A stretch of 64,000 nucleotides of DNA from Cladosporium sp. IMV 00045 (GCA_001931905.2 MSJI02000846.1:89980-153979), one strand, 5' to 3'; shown: positions 55,801-64,000, counted from the first letter of the stretch. A program made the numbers and translations. Notes: generated by a model not told the origin, from the letters alone.

Positions 55801-58800
55801 GCTAATGAGCGCTTACTGTACTTCTTCGAGACGCCAACTGCTCCAAACCCTTTCTGGTGAATGCGAAGGATACTGGCTCCAGCATGTAGTAAGTTGAAAA
55901 CTTCTCCGAACTGGACATACTGCCTTACCACTGTTTCTGGCAAGTTGAAGGCCATGCATTTCTCCTCCGTCTCGCGCTTATTCCGCATTGGCCAGAGGCC
56001 TTGGAACTCTGCGTTATGAAGCGATAGGCAACAGGGAACAGTCTCTGGGAGGATATATAGTGGAGCAATAGAGCCATGGTAGTCGTTGATATGGTAGATG
56101 TCGATCGGAAAGCGGCGCATTGCCTCCGCAATACACTGATTCCAAGCTGAATAGTAAATCGCTGAATCGAGGTCATCCATACGGGCCGGATAAGGATCTT
56201 TGGCTGTTTGTCTGCGAAATACTGGTGCGTCCAAAAGCATATAGGTGATGTTATCAACCTTATGATACTGGACTTGAACTTCATAGGTGCGACCAAAGAT
56301 AGTCACATTGATAGGCAAGCCAGGCATATCCGTAGGATAATCGAAACCGCCAGCACATGGAACAACCCAAATCAGATCTTGATCTTGAATGTTTTTGCCC
56401 ATGAGCTGAGCCATGACTCCAAGTCCACCAATTTTTATCTTGATGTTCCAATCGACGATTTCATACTCGATTGTTGCAATGAGAACGCAGCGTTTCTGAT
56501 TCTCAGCGCTTGGGACGGATGCAATGTCATTGTCGGAAGGAACATTGACAGTGGATGTCGAGAAAGGAATCGTCGCTCTACCATTCTTCTCATCCTTATG
56601 CTCGTGGCGCTTGGATATCCACCCTACAGGGTTAGACCAGAATGCAACCTCCCTAGCGACTCCCATTTTGTTGAACTTGACGCCGTAAAATGCGCCAATG
56701 TAAAACCAAACTCCAAGGACACCACTCAGTATAGGGATGATACCGAGTAGTATCCAAATAACCAGCTGGACCCATCTGCTACCAATCGGGACGAGGAAAT
56801 ATCTCATGGTACCATCGTTGAACATTATACGGTAGGAGAGATGCGGCGAGGAAGGTCCGGAGCCAGTAATATTCGTAACAGAGTCCTGCAAAGAGACTGG
56901 ATTAACCCGGTCAAGAACTGTGTCATTATTGATGTCTCCAAGAGCAACGGTTTTGTCCGGTTGACCATCGTCGGCCATGCCCCATACATTGAGCTGGAAT
57001 TGCGATGGCCACTCGTCCAGAAAGTTGAACATCCAGGTGCCATTTTCGCTCTGCGACATCTGATTAGGCAAACCAGCATCATAGCCATACTTATTGAAAG
57101 ATCCGTGGACAAAGAAATGAGGATATCGGCGCATTGGGTAGCTAGAGCCCTGGACATCGCCCTCGACGACGTGATCCGAACTTCCAGTGAGTTGGGACCA
57201 ATATTGCACTTTGACGTGCTCGCCTTGCCAATTTTGATTCTTGATGGTTGTTTGGCTGAAGTTAAATAGCGAGGCGTTGCCTGCCACATAATCCACCCAA
57301 TCTGACCACACTGTGCCGAATGAGGCCGAGAATCGCCATTTGTCAGCTCCGGCTGCCTTGTGCATTATGTACAGATCATTTTCAGGAGTATCTGCCTCGC
57401 CGCGCTTCAGATTTCGATCATTAGACGTTCTGAAAACGAATTCGCTGCTATAGTTGGCTTGTTTGGGAAAGACCATCACATTGTCTTCTTGTCCGATGCG
57501 GAACATGAAATGATCGGTACTTTGTGTAGATGCGTTTCCAGCTTGGTTCGTGGCGTTATCGATTGAGATCCGGTGAACACCGTCGTACACGTTGGTCAAG
57601 GTGGCTCTGAAGTACCACATGGATGCGCTAGGCCCACTAAAGTTGACTTCAGGTTGGGGGTTTTCGATCGTCTGGCATGTAGTGGAGTCCGCCAGAAGAG
57701 CAGTCTGATTGTGTTCAGTGACGGATTGGACAGATAGCCCTTCCTTCACCGAGTCGCAATCCATCTCATCGGAGAACCGGAGCTCGAATTCAACACTGTC
57801 AGCATCCGCTGAGGAGGTGTTTGAGACAAAGCGGTGATCGTGTCCGGGCAGAAACTTGGTAATGATAGGCGAGGGTAAGGTCCAATTTTGCACAGGAACA
57901 AACGCCTTGAAACCATAAGGTTGCATTACAATGGAATGTAGACATCCAGCCATGATGCTTGTCCCTTCAAGCTCAACATTTACCGCTGCCATTTCGTTGA
58001 GTTCGTACGTTTCAAAGGGCCAGAATAGATTTCTGACAGTGGTATTGATCTCAAAGGGGGCAGCAATGGCGTTCTGGTCGTCTGTGCAGTCACTGACATA
58101 CACTTCGGTGAAGTTCCGATTGGAATAGAGAAGCCAGACCCGCTGATTACCTTGTCCAGTCACCAAATCATCCTGTAACGCGTGTTCGACACCTCGGACG
58201 GCACTGTATAAGCCGTGCTCTGTGACTGCCTCATCCGATCCAGGCAGTGTGTATTTGTCCAGCTGCGCGGATATCTGTTTAAACATAAAACCATCGTTCA
58301 ACACCGGATACCGCTCGCGCATCTCGAACATTTGCTTAAACACCCCATAGAGCGGGTGAGAAGGATCCCTATGATCAAGAGATACCGAGTCGTCCTTACA
58401 AGCGTGGAGAGACCTGCTGGCAGGCCAGTCGTTCAGATTATGGTCACCAAGTTTATAACATCCATGCATCTGCCAGGCTTGAGCAGAAGACATGGGCTGT
58501 CTGCCAAAGATATAGTCTGCAGCAGTACTATCAAGGGTGTAAAAGGCTTGCTCTTCACCCCAATTGACTATTGGAATTCCAGGCATTGCCATCGTGACGA
58601 TGAACTCCGCTAATAGCTGACGCTCAGTGCCGTTGATAAGCCCAGGCCATCGCAGCACATCTTGATTAGAAGCGCCGTACATATGACGCGGATCAAATCT
58701 ATTGTCATATGCGTTCCTCATATCGTTGGTTTCCACGAGGACCTGCCATTGATCGGCAAAATTCACAGGAGCGTCTTCTGCCGCAGATAGCACTCCATCA

Positions 58801-60020
58801 AGACCCAGGAAACGCATAAGAGCGCGGTAAGTCGAATAGTGAAAAGCACCAGCATCAAGTCCTTGATGGCCATCTTTACGAATATACTCCGAGGTGGTTG
58901 AGTTAATTGCGTCCGAGATATTGTTGTATCGCATGCTTGGCTCCTTCCCTCGTCCAATGTAGATAGCACCGTTAGTGTTTCCATTTACGATTTCGCCTGG
59001 GATGAAAAAGTTGTCTTTGCCGAGCTCTGAGGCGCACTCGCGGATACGACTCGAAAAGTTCCCGAGGGGATCCACAGTAATCTGCATGGCTTTGTCCATT
59101 CGAAATCCGTCGACATCGAGGCCTTTAATCCACATGCAGGAAAAGTGCACGATCTTATCTAACACGGTAGGACTCCAGTCCCGAAGGCGATCTTGAACTC
59201 CGCCAAACTTGGAAAGCTGTTTCTGCCATTCGGGATATACGCCAAATGCTCCGGTATCGCCGAATTGATCGAATTCGCTACTCATACATCCAACCATTTT
59301 GGTAGTATTTTCGTCGTTATAGAGATGCCCTCCTTGGTCCCAGAAACGGGGGAATTGATATGGGCACTCGTCATGAAACTCATCTGATTGCTCAAAATCT
59401 CTGTACCCTCCAGTGGACTTACGATGAAGTTTATGCTCAGTCCAAGAGAAAGGTGCGGTTACGTTCTCATAGCCATCAAACGCATATATGTCAGCCATTG
59501 TAGCGAATGTGTTCTCAACAATGACCCAGATCCCCTTTTCGTGGATCTTTTGTATAGCATCACGTGCTTCGGAGAGAGTCCCGTGGTGATGATCGAGTAT
59601 GCTCAGGTCGTACGGACTGAAACCGTCGGTTCCCCAGGGACGATTTAAAAACAGGCTTCCTGAAAGATAAATGCCGCGAATCCCGAGACCGTGGATATAG
59701 TCCAGAGAGTCGACGATACCCTGTAGGTCACCACCGTAACGAAATTGGTTACTTAGATGGTCGTGCTCCCAAGCCGTGTCGTTCGCATTGTCATTTGTGG
59801 GATCTCCGTTCACAAATCTGTCCGGAAAGAAGCTGTAGAACGGCATTCGCCAATTCTTTGGACTGGGGAAATATTCATGACCTGGCCATTCGGACTCATA
59901 TTCCAAAACATTTGATGCCCCTTGAGCAGTGTTCAGATTCCATGGCTCTTCTGCCTCATCGTACCATGAGGCTTCGCCGATAGTTGCTAAGAGTTGAAGA
60001 AGCAGCAAGCGACAGAGCAT
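52884..60020 (-). CDS. ags1: Cell-wall alpha-1,3-glucan synthase
   Basis: 2378 aa in one exon from the ATG at 60020; the frame opens 30 codons upstream only at a TTG, and from 60020 it starts with a signal peptide (MLCRLLLLQLLATIGEASW). Ags/Mok enzymes make alpha-1,3-glucan at the plasma membrane. The extracellular GH13 amylase-like domain (about 50-500) has FYSFFPDRF, DVDGFRMDKA (nucleophile Asp near 303) and GEIVNGN. One membrane span lies near 1080-1110. The cytosolic GT5 glycogen-synthase-like domain (about 1170-1680) has KIGGLGVMAQLMGK and, near 1558, EPFGLVAVEFGRKG (E-x7-E). A Ser/Pro-rich linker and a multipass C-terminus (about 1945-2378, likely the polymer channel) complete the family layout. 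Length is normal, and every landmark is intact. Base composition is AT-richer than the NADH dehydrogenase or CAND1. Confidence 0.96.
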   Translation of the reverse strand: MLCRLLLLQLLATIGEASWYDEAEEPWNLNTAQGASNVLEYESEWPGHEYFPSPKNWRMPFYSFFPDRFVNGDPTNDNANDTAWEHDHLSNQFRYGGDLQGIVDSLDYIHGLGIRGIYLSGSLFLNRPWGTDGFSPYDLSILDHHHGTLSEARDAIQKIHEKGIWVIVENTFATMADIYAFDGYENVTAPFSWTEHKLHRKSTGGYRDFEQSDEFHDECPYQFPRFWDQGGHLYNDENTTKMVGCMSSEFDQFGDTGAFGVYPEWQKQLSKFGGVQDRLRDWSPTVLDKIVHFSCMWIKGLDVDGFRMDKAMQITVDPLGNFSSRIRECASELGKDNFFIPGEIVNGNTNGAIYIGRGKEPSMRYNNISDAINSTTSEYIRKDGHQGLDAGAFHYSTYRALMRFLGLDGVLSAAEDAPVNFADQWQVLVETNDMRNAYDNRFDPRHMYGASNQDVLRWPGLINGTERQLLAEFIVTMAMPGIPIVNWGEEQAFYTLDSTAADYIFGRQPMSSAQAWQMHGCYKLGDHNLNDWPASRSLHACKDDSVSLDHRDPSHPLYGVFKQMFEMRERYPVLNDGFMFKQISAQLDKYTLPGSDEAVTEHGLYSAVRGVEHALQDDLVTGQGNQRVWLLYSNRNFTEVYVSDCTDDQNAIAAPFEINTTVRNLFWPFETYELNEMAAVNVELEGTSIMAGCLHSIVMQPYGFKAFVPVQNWTLPSPIITKFLPGHDHRFVSNTSSADADSVEFELRFSDEMDCDSVKEGLSVQSVTEHNQTALLADSTTCQTIENPQPEVNFSGPSASMWYFRATLTNVYDGVHRISIDNATNQAGNASTQSTDHFMFRIGQEDNVMVFPKQANYSSEFVFRTSNDRNLKRGEADTPENDLYIMHKAAGADKWRFSASFGTVWSDWVDYVAGNASLFNFSQTTIKNQNWQGEHVKVQYWSQLTGSSDHVVEGDVQGSSYPMRRYPHFFVHGSFNKYGYDAGLPNQMSQSENGTWMFNFLDEWPSQFQLNVWGMADDGQPDKTVALGDINNDTVLDRVNPVSLQDSVTNITGSGPSSPHLSYRIMFNDGTMRYFLVPIGSRWVQLVIWILLGIIPILSGVLGVWFYIGAFYGVKFNKMGVAREVAFWSNPVGWISKRHEHKDEKNGRATIPFSTSTVNVPSDNDIASVPSAENQKRCVLIATIEYEIVDWNIKIKIGGLGVMAQLMGKNIQDQDLIWVVPCAGGFDYPTDMPGLPINVTIFGRTYEVQVQYHKVDNITYMLLDAPVFRRQTAKDPYPARMDDLDSAIYYSAWNQCIAEAMRRFPIDIYHINDYHGSIAPLYILPETVPCCLSLHNAEFQGLWPMRNKRETEEKCMAFNLPETVVRQYVQFGEVFNLLHAGASILRIHQKGFGAVGVSKKYSKRSLARYPIFWGLRKIGSLPNPDPSDTANLDEDKTSSSDFQVDPVFEAGRAVFKRQAQKWAGLEERPDAELFVFVGRWSMQKGVDLIADVFPAILEAHSEVQLLCVGPTIDLYGKFAALKLSVMQNKYPGRVFSKPEFTALPSFIFSGAEFALIPSRDEPFGLVAVEFGRKGALGVGSRVGGLGQMPGWWYTIESQSTKHQIRQFKAAISDALASTDETRASMRARSAKQRFPVAQWKQDIELLHTASIQTHQRMLGKKKTGLSLGSENGWATPNLPGWITPREGTTSRAGSGTPVTSQPNTRPPSPSHDTSEHSRRLSLGIRHGPGYLLTEQSIISQDDDGTAASQRSQTENVTTFGVIPEEEEYMSPASVEEAKRRSQLQQIAASPQTNPLNGTTSSPMFSPVGTPGTWTPNNNSYAILPGLTTPQDEARATGMQTPLSTDRVVDEKSDKTLTELTPFFQDTTGLYAKKFEEMLSDLNGKNSEKSYCIEEYLEKSEKEWFNRLHKVRMNNAGTESEVNSVREDQEPVSQFLLPDNYSPPTGVRRFLNHKLGDWPIYAFLLALGQILAANSYQITLLTGQEGQTATQLYCIASIYLAASLVWWFLFRRFPCVVVMTLPFFFYGLGFFLLAFAPYGSTTIARAWVQYVATAMYAIGSAAGSLFFSQSFGSTGSAPVKDWAFRACAIQGTQQIYVIGMWAWGTHLTNASASGTSTNYAWRMTAIGLPIAIFLWGVGIVLWLGLPDFYRQKPGVISSFYRSALRRNIVIWFFIAVFIQNFFMSAQFGRNWSYLWSSQHAPAYAIVLLIILFFIIIWAAILFLFSRLSVEHSWILPVFAVCIGAPRWCQIWWAVSNIGAYLPWAGSPIASAILGRALWLWLAVLDALQGVGIGMLLLQTLTRFHISFALIMAQCVGSIATIINRADGLSSVGPLPYYPSLAYDVSDGLSQPGFWICMIFQLIVCLGYITFFRKEQLSKP

Positions 60021-62073
60021 TGCAGAGCGGCGGCGGAGCTTGAACGCCAGACAGCCACGGTGTCCAGGCTGACTGTCAGAAATGTTTTGCGGTGTTTGGA
60101 AGGCCGGCAAGTTGTTGCAAGTACGTCAAGATCTCGTCGCAGTTCGAGGATGAAGGATAGTTGACTGGCGCTAGCTGGAGAGTGTAGCTGACTCCACAGG
60201 ATAACAAAATGCAAGGGCCGTAGCTGCAAATGTAGTCGGCAAATGAAAGTAAATGAGAGTGCTGATACACGAGTATGCGGGACGCGAAGCACGTCGTAGG
60301 CGGGTAGAGAGAGGAAAGACGGCTCCAAGAGGTGCGTTTACGCAGACAAATATGTTGAAGCACAAGTTCTTCCGGTCGACCAAGAAAGGGCACCCGGACA
60401 TCGTGTGGGTCGCTGGAAGGCGCCCGCAACACGAGCGCTTGAGCCGTTGTCGACGTAACGCCATGGCTGTTCTTCCACTGGGGTCCTCAGAACCAACCCA
60501 GCAAAAGCGGCAGAGGGACCACCGCGCAAATTTTAAGCATAATTTAGCGCATAGTCGCGTTTCAAAGCCAGACAGCTATCAAGAAGGCTCGTATTGAATC
60601 ACAAGCGGCACGAACTCAATCGGCGAATGGTCTAACTCTCGGGGGTGACTCCATTCCCGACGCGTGGCAACTATTACAGTTATGCGCCAATGGCGGATTT
60701 GCGTGTTAGGTGAGCGAGGATCCCACCAAGGCCGCACGGCGAGAGCCTGGGAGCGTTGACGTGAAGACTTGTCGTTGTCTTCATTGTGCATAGGTGACAG
60801 GCGCCACGACAGGGCACAACTAAATTGTCACGCATGTCTGAGACCTCCTCCGGACGCGAACCTACCGTGCGGTAGAGATACATGTATCAGGGAACGATCG
60901 CTCGGGCTCTGACCCTGGCTCACGCGGCTCCAGCCCAGCACCATTCGACTGCACACATGCCGAGTTGTTCTGGAAAGACGCCGGACGGCGGAATAGATTT
61001 TTCTTTTTCTTTGTTTTCCAATTAGTTCCCGCGGCTCTTCCGGATCACGGGTTCACAAAGCGCAGGAGCAAAAGTTGAGGACTCATTATGCTTTTTTCAT
61101 GGCATTTCGAACGAACCGGCAACAATTGCATCAGAAGCTTTAGGTCTTGGCTCAACACTTGTCTCAAAGCTTCCATTGTACTCTATTTCGCGGCCGTGGG
61201 CCACGCTAGCCTCTCGCGTGCAGTTTGGATTCCACCGTTGATTGCGCACGCACTCGGCGATCCCACGTCACTCACTCTCACCAATCATAGCACGTTTCCC
61301 CAATGGTACGCGTTTTGGCATGCTAAAATATGGCCGCATTCTCGAGTGGTGCGACAGACATCGGATACGCATTGCGAGGGCACGTCGAGGTCTGGGTGGC
61401 CACTCAAGGAATTTGACTTTCCCATATTAATGGGTAAAGCATACGAGATCTGCACGCCTGGAAACTATCATGTACCAGCAATAATGAAGTTCAATACCGC
61501 GCGTACCTGGCTTTTTCGCACCGGTGTGTGATTTTGGTGCGGCTCTGCTCCTCCCTTACAAAACTCGAAGTCTGATTTGTCCGCTTGCCAGCCAGACGAG
61601 TGCAACGCAACATCAGGCCTGGGACACGTGAAAAGGTCCTTTCTGGCCATATGCGCAGTCTGTCCCGCATCTTGGTGAAACTGGCTCTTTGCGCCTGATA
61701 GGACAAGATGGTGGTTTTGAAGCGGATTGGGTCAATATCTCTCCCTTCATGCGTGGTATGTTCAAACGTTCAGCTCGCGCATGTGTGCGAGCGCTATGTG
61801 TATAACGTGACTGACTTGAGCAGAAGAAATTTGGCTCCTCGGAAACTAGGAATGAGCAGCCAGGTGATAGCACGCCACCCGGTAACAAGCCATCTTCCGA
61901 CCGATCGAGTAGTGTGCGTTCCTTACCTCCTGGACTGGAGGACAACCTCCGGCTCGCCTGCACAAATGTCCTACGTACAAGCAAAGCATCTCGACCTTGC
62001 GACCACGTTGCGCAGGCCGATCCCTTGACTAATTCGCACTCTTCTACGGACATTGGCCCTGTTTCCCAACACG
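60021..62073. other. Intergenic region upstream of the glucan synthase
   Basis: Promoter region of the glucan synthase, about 2 kb. A 147-codon plus-strand frame (61088-61531) has an ATG, but its Trp/His/Ser-rich composition and lack of any motif argue against a gene. No other feature is supportable. Confidence 0.45.
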
Positions 62074-62484
62074 ATGGCGTCCAGCTTCGGTCTCGGAGAG
62101 AATCAGCGACATGTACAACTGCGAAAGAGACAGGATCAACTCAGAATCTCGCTCCAAGATCTCGAGCACAGTCACGTGTTGATGAACTCATGGGACAGCC
62201 ACGTCGCATACAACAAGAAAACAGAGTTGATGGCAGATGAGGTTGGCTTGATTATGAACGTGTGCTATTTCGAAGTGCTTTACCCGGAAGAGGCGAGGCA
62301 GCGTCAAGCAAAATCCAAACAGACAGACGGTGCTCTAAATCCAGGCCAGACGCTAGATGATGCCGACTCCGTCCACGCCGAGCTCTTCGGTCAGCTGAAC
62401 GAACGTCGCCAGGAGATAGAAGCAGCAACTGAGATCATGCACAAGGAGATCAATAGGACGGAGGTTTCCCGTGGTTGGAACTAA
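62074..62484 (+). CDS. Hypothetical small helical protein
   Basis: 136 codons from the ATG at 62074 (MASSFGLGENQRHVQLRKRQ); the frame is open a little further upstream only from a TTG. Composition is balanced and predicted strongly helical (LNERRQEIEAATEIMHKEIN near the end), unlike surrounding noise frames. There is no signal peptide, membrane segment or family I recognise. It could be one exon of a larger gene, a lineage-specific gene or a relic, since the DNA just beyond it is AT-rich and degenerate. Confidence 0.3.
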   Translation: MASSFGLGENQRHVQLRKRQDQLRISLQDLEHSHVLMNSWDSHVAYNKKTELMADEVGLIMNVCYFEVLYPEEARQRQAKSKQTDGALNPGQTLDDADSVHAELFGQLNERRQEIEAATEIMHKEINRTEVSRGWN

Positions 62485-63120
62485 CGTGCTGGTCCAAGTA
62501 CTTAGGCGGTCACCCCCTCTACGACGTAGCCAAGCTGGCAGACCTTCCCGAGGGCGCACAGAACCCCTGCTCAGCGTTTTGTGTGGCAGCGTGGACCGCA
62601 CTATCGAACAAGCGCACCGTTCCGTGCGCGATTACTATATCAAAGTCTTTGAATAAGTGCGCATTAACATTTTCCTATTGCGATCTTGCGCAGCTAATAG
62701 GCCTATAATATTTAAGCAAGTCAAATCGACGTACAAGACCTATAAGGCTAAGTAGAAGCGTCTAATCTACTTCTCGCACTATATAGTTGTGATGGCCCCA
62801 GGCCGCACAAGGGTTCAAGCGCGCTGGGAGAGCGACGCTTCCCCATGCTTCACCTCTGGTCGCTCTACGCGAAAGATCACGTGATAAGAGTATCACGTGT
62901 GAAGAGCGACACGACTAGTGCAGAGCGACTGCGTCGCTTAGGTCGCACCAGGTTAACACTAACGAGTCTCCTTAGTATATAGGTTTAGAGTTAGTTTGCG
63001 GTTCATAAGAGCCTTATACTTAACCTAAGTAACGAAGCTAGTGCTTGAATTCACTATCCAAGTATATTATCAGTTAGATCGTTATTACTCTCCATCGTTC
63101 ATACCTAAGAAGCCTACCCC
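62485..63120. other. Degenerate AT-rich region with nested inverted repeats
   Basis: 62690-62790 and 62940-63110 are AT-rich and TpA-rich (TATAAGGCTAAG, TTAGTATATAGG), with a short inverted repeat AAGTAGA (62750-62756) / TCTACTT (62766-62772). Between them sits a GC-rich block with the AGAGCGAC inverted repeats. No gene. Confidence 0.45.
62829..62929. repeat. Cluster of AGAGCGAC / GTCGCTCT inverted repeats around CACGTG palindromes
   Basis: AGAGCGAC occurs at 62829-62836, 62903-62910 and 62922-62929, and its complement GTCGCTCT at 62859-62866. Between the middle pair lie ATCACGTGAT (62876-62885) and ATCACGTG (62892-62899), so 62859-62910 can fold as a nested hairpin. It resembles the end of a small non-autonomous element, but no target-site duplication is evident. 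Confidence 0.5.
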
Positions 63121-63360
63121 TTGGTCAACTTCCCGCCACCGGCTATCATCCCTATTACACAGGGCTCCGTTTCGTAAAAGGTATTCGACCACGTGCAGAT
63201 GGCCGGTTTAAGCACGCGATTATCAATGCCATTTCCGCTCCGTCTCCCTCCTGATTCACTATTGCGCCGGCCTCAAACAAGAGTTACACCATAAGCAAAC
63301 TGCCGGGTGAAGCCGTCTCGTACAATGCAGTGAGGCCGAAGTCCATCGCTAGACTGAGCA
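63120..63360 (-). pseudogene. Ankyrin-repeat gene fragment with stop and frameshift
   Basis: On the minus strand, GLTALYETASPGSLLMV, then a TAA at 63285-63287, then LLFEAGAIVNQEGDGAEMAL in the same frame; after one frameshift near 63205, GHLHVVEYLLRNGALCNRD. These are two to three consecutive ankyrin repeats in correct register. The TAA stands where ankyrins usually have a polar residue before LL; CAA to TAA would be a RIP-type change at CpA. Upstream (63360-63500) the same frame is open but no longer repeat-like. It is not a copy of the intact ankyrin gene at 27402-29944. Confidence 0.55.
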
Positions 63361-63635
63361 TTCGATACGATGGTAGGATCAGTGCAAGAATAGACGGCAT
63401 CACTTGCATCGAAGTAGGTTCAAGGTTAGAAAAAAAGGTCTGGATGATGTACCAGGACCGCAAAATATCGATCCACAAGTATGGACACAGACCCATAATC
63501 GTTGCTGTAGGTATATGACAGCGATATCAATGGCTTGAGGGACCAGAGTCCGCGCCATCATCATCGATCTTGCACCTCGTCGACCTGAAAACAGCCGTTT
63601 GTCCAACTTTCTACTTCTCAAGTAACGTCACGGTA

Positions 63636-63667
63636 GGGGAGTTCGGACAGTACGGGAGTTCGGACAG
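63636..63667. repeat. Transposon terminal repeat with internal duplication
   Basis: Two adjacent copies of GGGAGTTCGGACAG (63637-63650 and 63654-63667), joined by TAC. Paired subterminal motifs of this kind are often transposase binding sites. Confidence 0.6.
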
Positions 63668-63680
63668 AAATTCGACCTCT

Positions 63681-64000
63681 CTACTTCGGATTTGATCTCT
63701 TACTAGCTACGATAATACAATCACTCTCGCTTTCGGATATACTACTCTCGATACTTTCGTCTTCCTCGTCCTCGATTTCGGGAGTCGTAGCTTTCGCTAT
63801 TCGCTTCCTTTTCGACTTTCCCTTCGACGCTTCTGCTTCCGCTTTCTCGACTACCTCGAGGATTTCCTTCGTATTAAAGACGAACTTCCCTTTTATCGCT
63901 ACGCGCTTCCCTTTCTTGCGTTCCTTACGTACCCGTAATAGCTCCCGAGCCTCGGATAGCTCCTTCCGTAAGAGGGTATTCTCGGAAGACGTCCTTTCGA
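63681..64000 (-). CDS. Transposase C-terminus, pogo/Fot1-like, partial
   Basis: 105 codons, open from the window edge to a TAG at 63681-63683 (the first two bases at the edge belong to a split codon). The protein reads TLLRKELSEARELLRVRKER, then KKGKRVAIKGKFVFNTKEIL, an acidic Glu/Asp/Ser stretch and a basic end. A leucine/charged helix followed by a basic KGKRV..KGKFVF block is common at the C-terminus of fungal DDE transposases. The catalytic domain lies outside the window. The frame has no stop although its base composition is strikingly biased: almost no CpA or TpG, much TpA and CpG, and no His, Gln, Met or Trp codon. Family assignment rests on this tail and the terminal repeat only. Confidence 0.6.
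   Translation of the reverse strand, partial: ERTSSENTLLRKELSEARELLRVRKERKKGKRVAIKGKFVFNTKEILEVVEKAEAEASKGKSKRKRIAKATTPEIEDEEDESIESSISESESDCIIVASKRSNPK

Larger units (their letters stand above)
63634..64000 (-). mobile_element. 3' end of a pogo/Fot1-like (Tc1/mariner superfamily) DNA transposon, cut by the window edge
   Basis: A terminal-repeat-like end begins after a TA dinucleotide at 63634-63635, the usual target site of Tc1/mariner elements, with GGGGAGTTCGGACAGTAC followed at once by a second copy of the core, GGGAGTTCGGACAG. The transposase stop lies about 45 bp inside that end, a typical compact arrangement. The other terminal repeat is beyond the window, so the element is inferred from one end plus the transposase C-terminus. 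Confidence 0.6.

Noticed and set aside
61088..61531. 147-codon plus-strand frame with an ATG
   Set aside because: Amino-acid composition is noise-like, with no motif or conserved segment.
1..64000. tRNA, rRNA, CRISPR or telomeric repeats
   Set aside because: Scanned for B-box-like GGTTCGANNCC on both strands, regular spacer arrays and TTAGGG repeats; found none convincing. A tRNAscan run would be decisive.

Overview
The window is nuclear DNA of a filamentous ascomycete (Pezizomycotina), most likely a dothideomycete; the class is inference. Evidence is an alpha-1,3-glucan synthase, a fungal alternative NADH dehydrogenase, a C2H2 plus fungal-middle-homology transcription factor, and short GT-AG introns (50-84 bp, one of 165 bp), nearly all with a CT(A/G)AC branch site. 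There is no operon logic; genes lie on both strands. I see no tRNA, rRNA or CRISPR.

Layout, left to right: alternative NADH dehydrogenase (495-2407, -); a GPI-anchored Ser/Thr-rich wall or secreted protein (3952-4749, -); two broken paralogues of an F-box-like/2EXR-like family (6310-7122 and 8307-9345, -); DNF3-type P4-ATPase flippase (10028-15067, -); TRAPP subunit Trs31 (15959-16654, +) converging on an RCH1/SLC10A7-like carrier (16695-18095, -); zinc alcohol dehydrogenase (19325-20563, +); CAND1 (21120-25055, -); a His/Glu-rich mitochondrial membrane protein (25647-26673, -); a 17-repeat ankyrin protein with a STAND-like head (27402-29944, -) divergent from RNA polymerase III subunit RPC4 (30433-32235, +); a conserved disordered protein (32661-34547, -); a 4.4-kb gene-free stretch with a degenerate ~180-bp tandem repeat; a C2H2 transcription factor (38916-41638, -) with about 5.4 kb of gene-free DNA upstream; a Cdc25-type RasGEF (47097-50677, +); and alpha-1,3-glucan synthase (52884-60020, -).

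The last 2 kb (62-64 kb) differ: AT-rich, repeat-scarred DNA with an inverted-repeat cluster, an ankyrin pseudogene fragment, and at the right edge the 3' end of a pogo/Fot1-like DNA transposon whose open transposase frame is almost free of CpA and TpG, the substrates of repeat-induced point mutation (RIP). This is the most unusual signal in the window.

Most genes are conserved housekeeping functions: respiration, lipid asymmetry, vesicle tethering, calcium homeostasis, cullin-ligase exchange, Pol III transcription, Ras signalling and wall synthesis. Only the glucan synthase, the GPI protein and the RasGEF suggest a shared theme (cell wall and morphogenesis), and that is inference. The accessory parts are the F-box-like pair, the tandem repeat and the right edge. 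Several long reading frames open at TTG codons; I moved those starts to the first sensible ATG.
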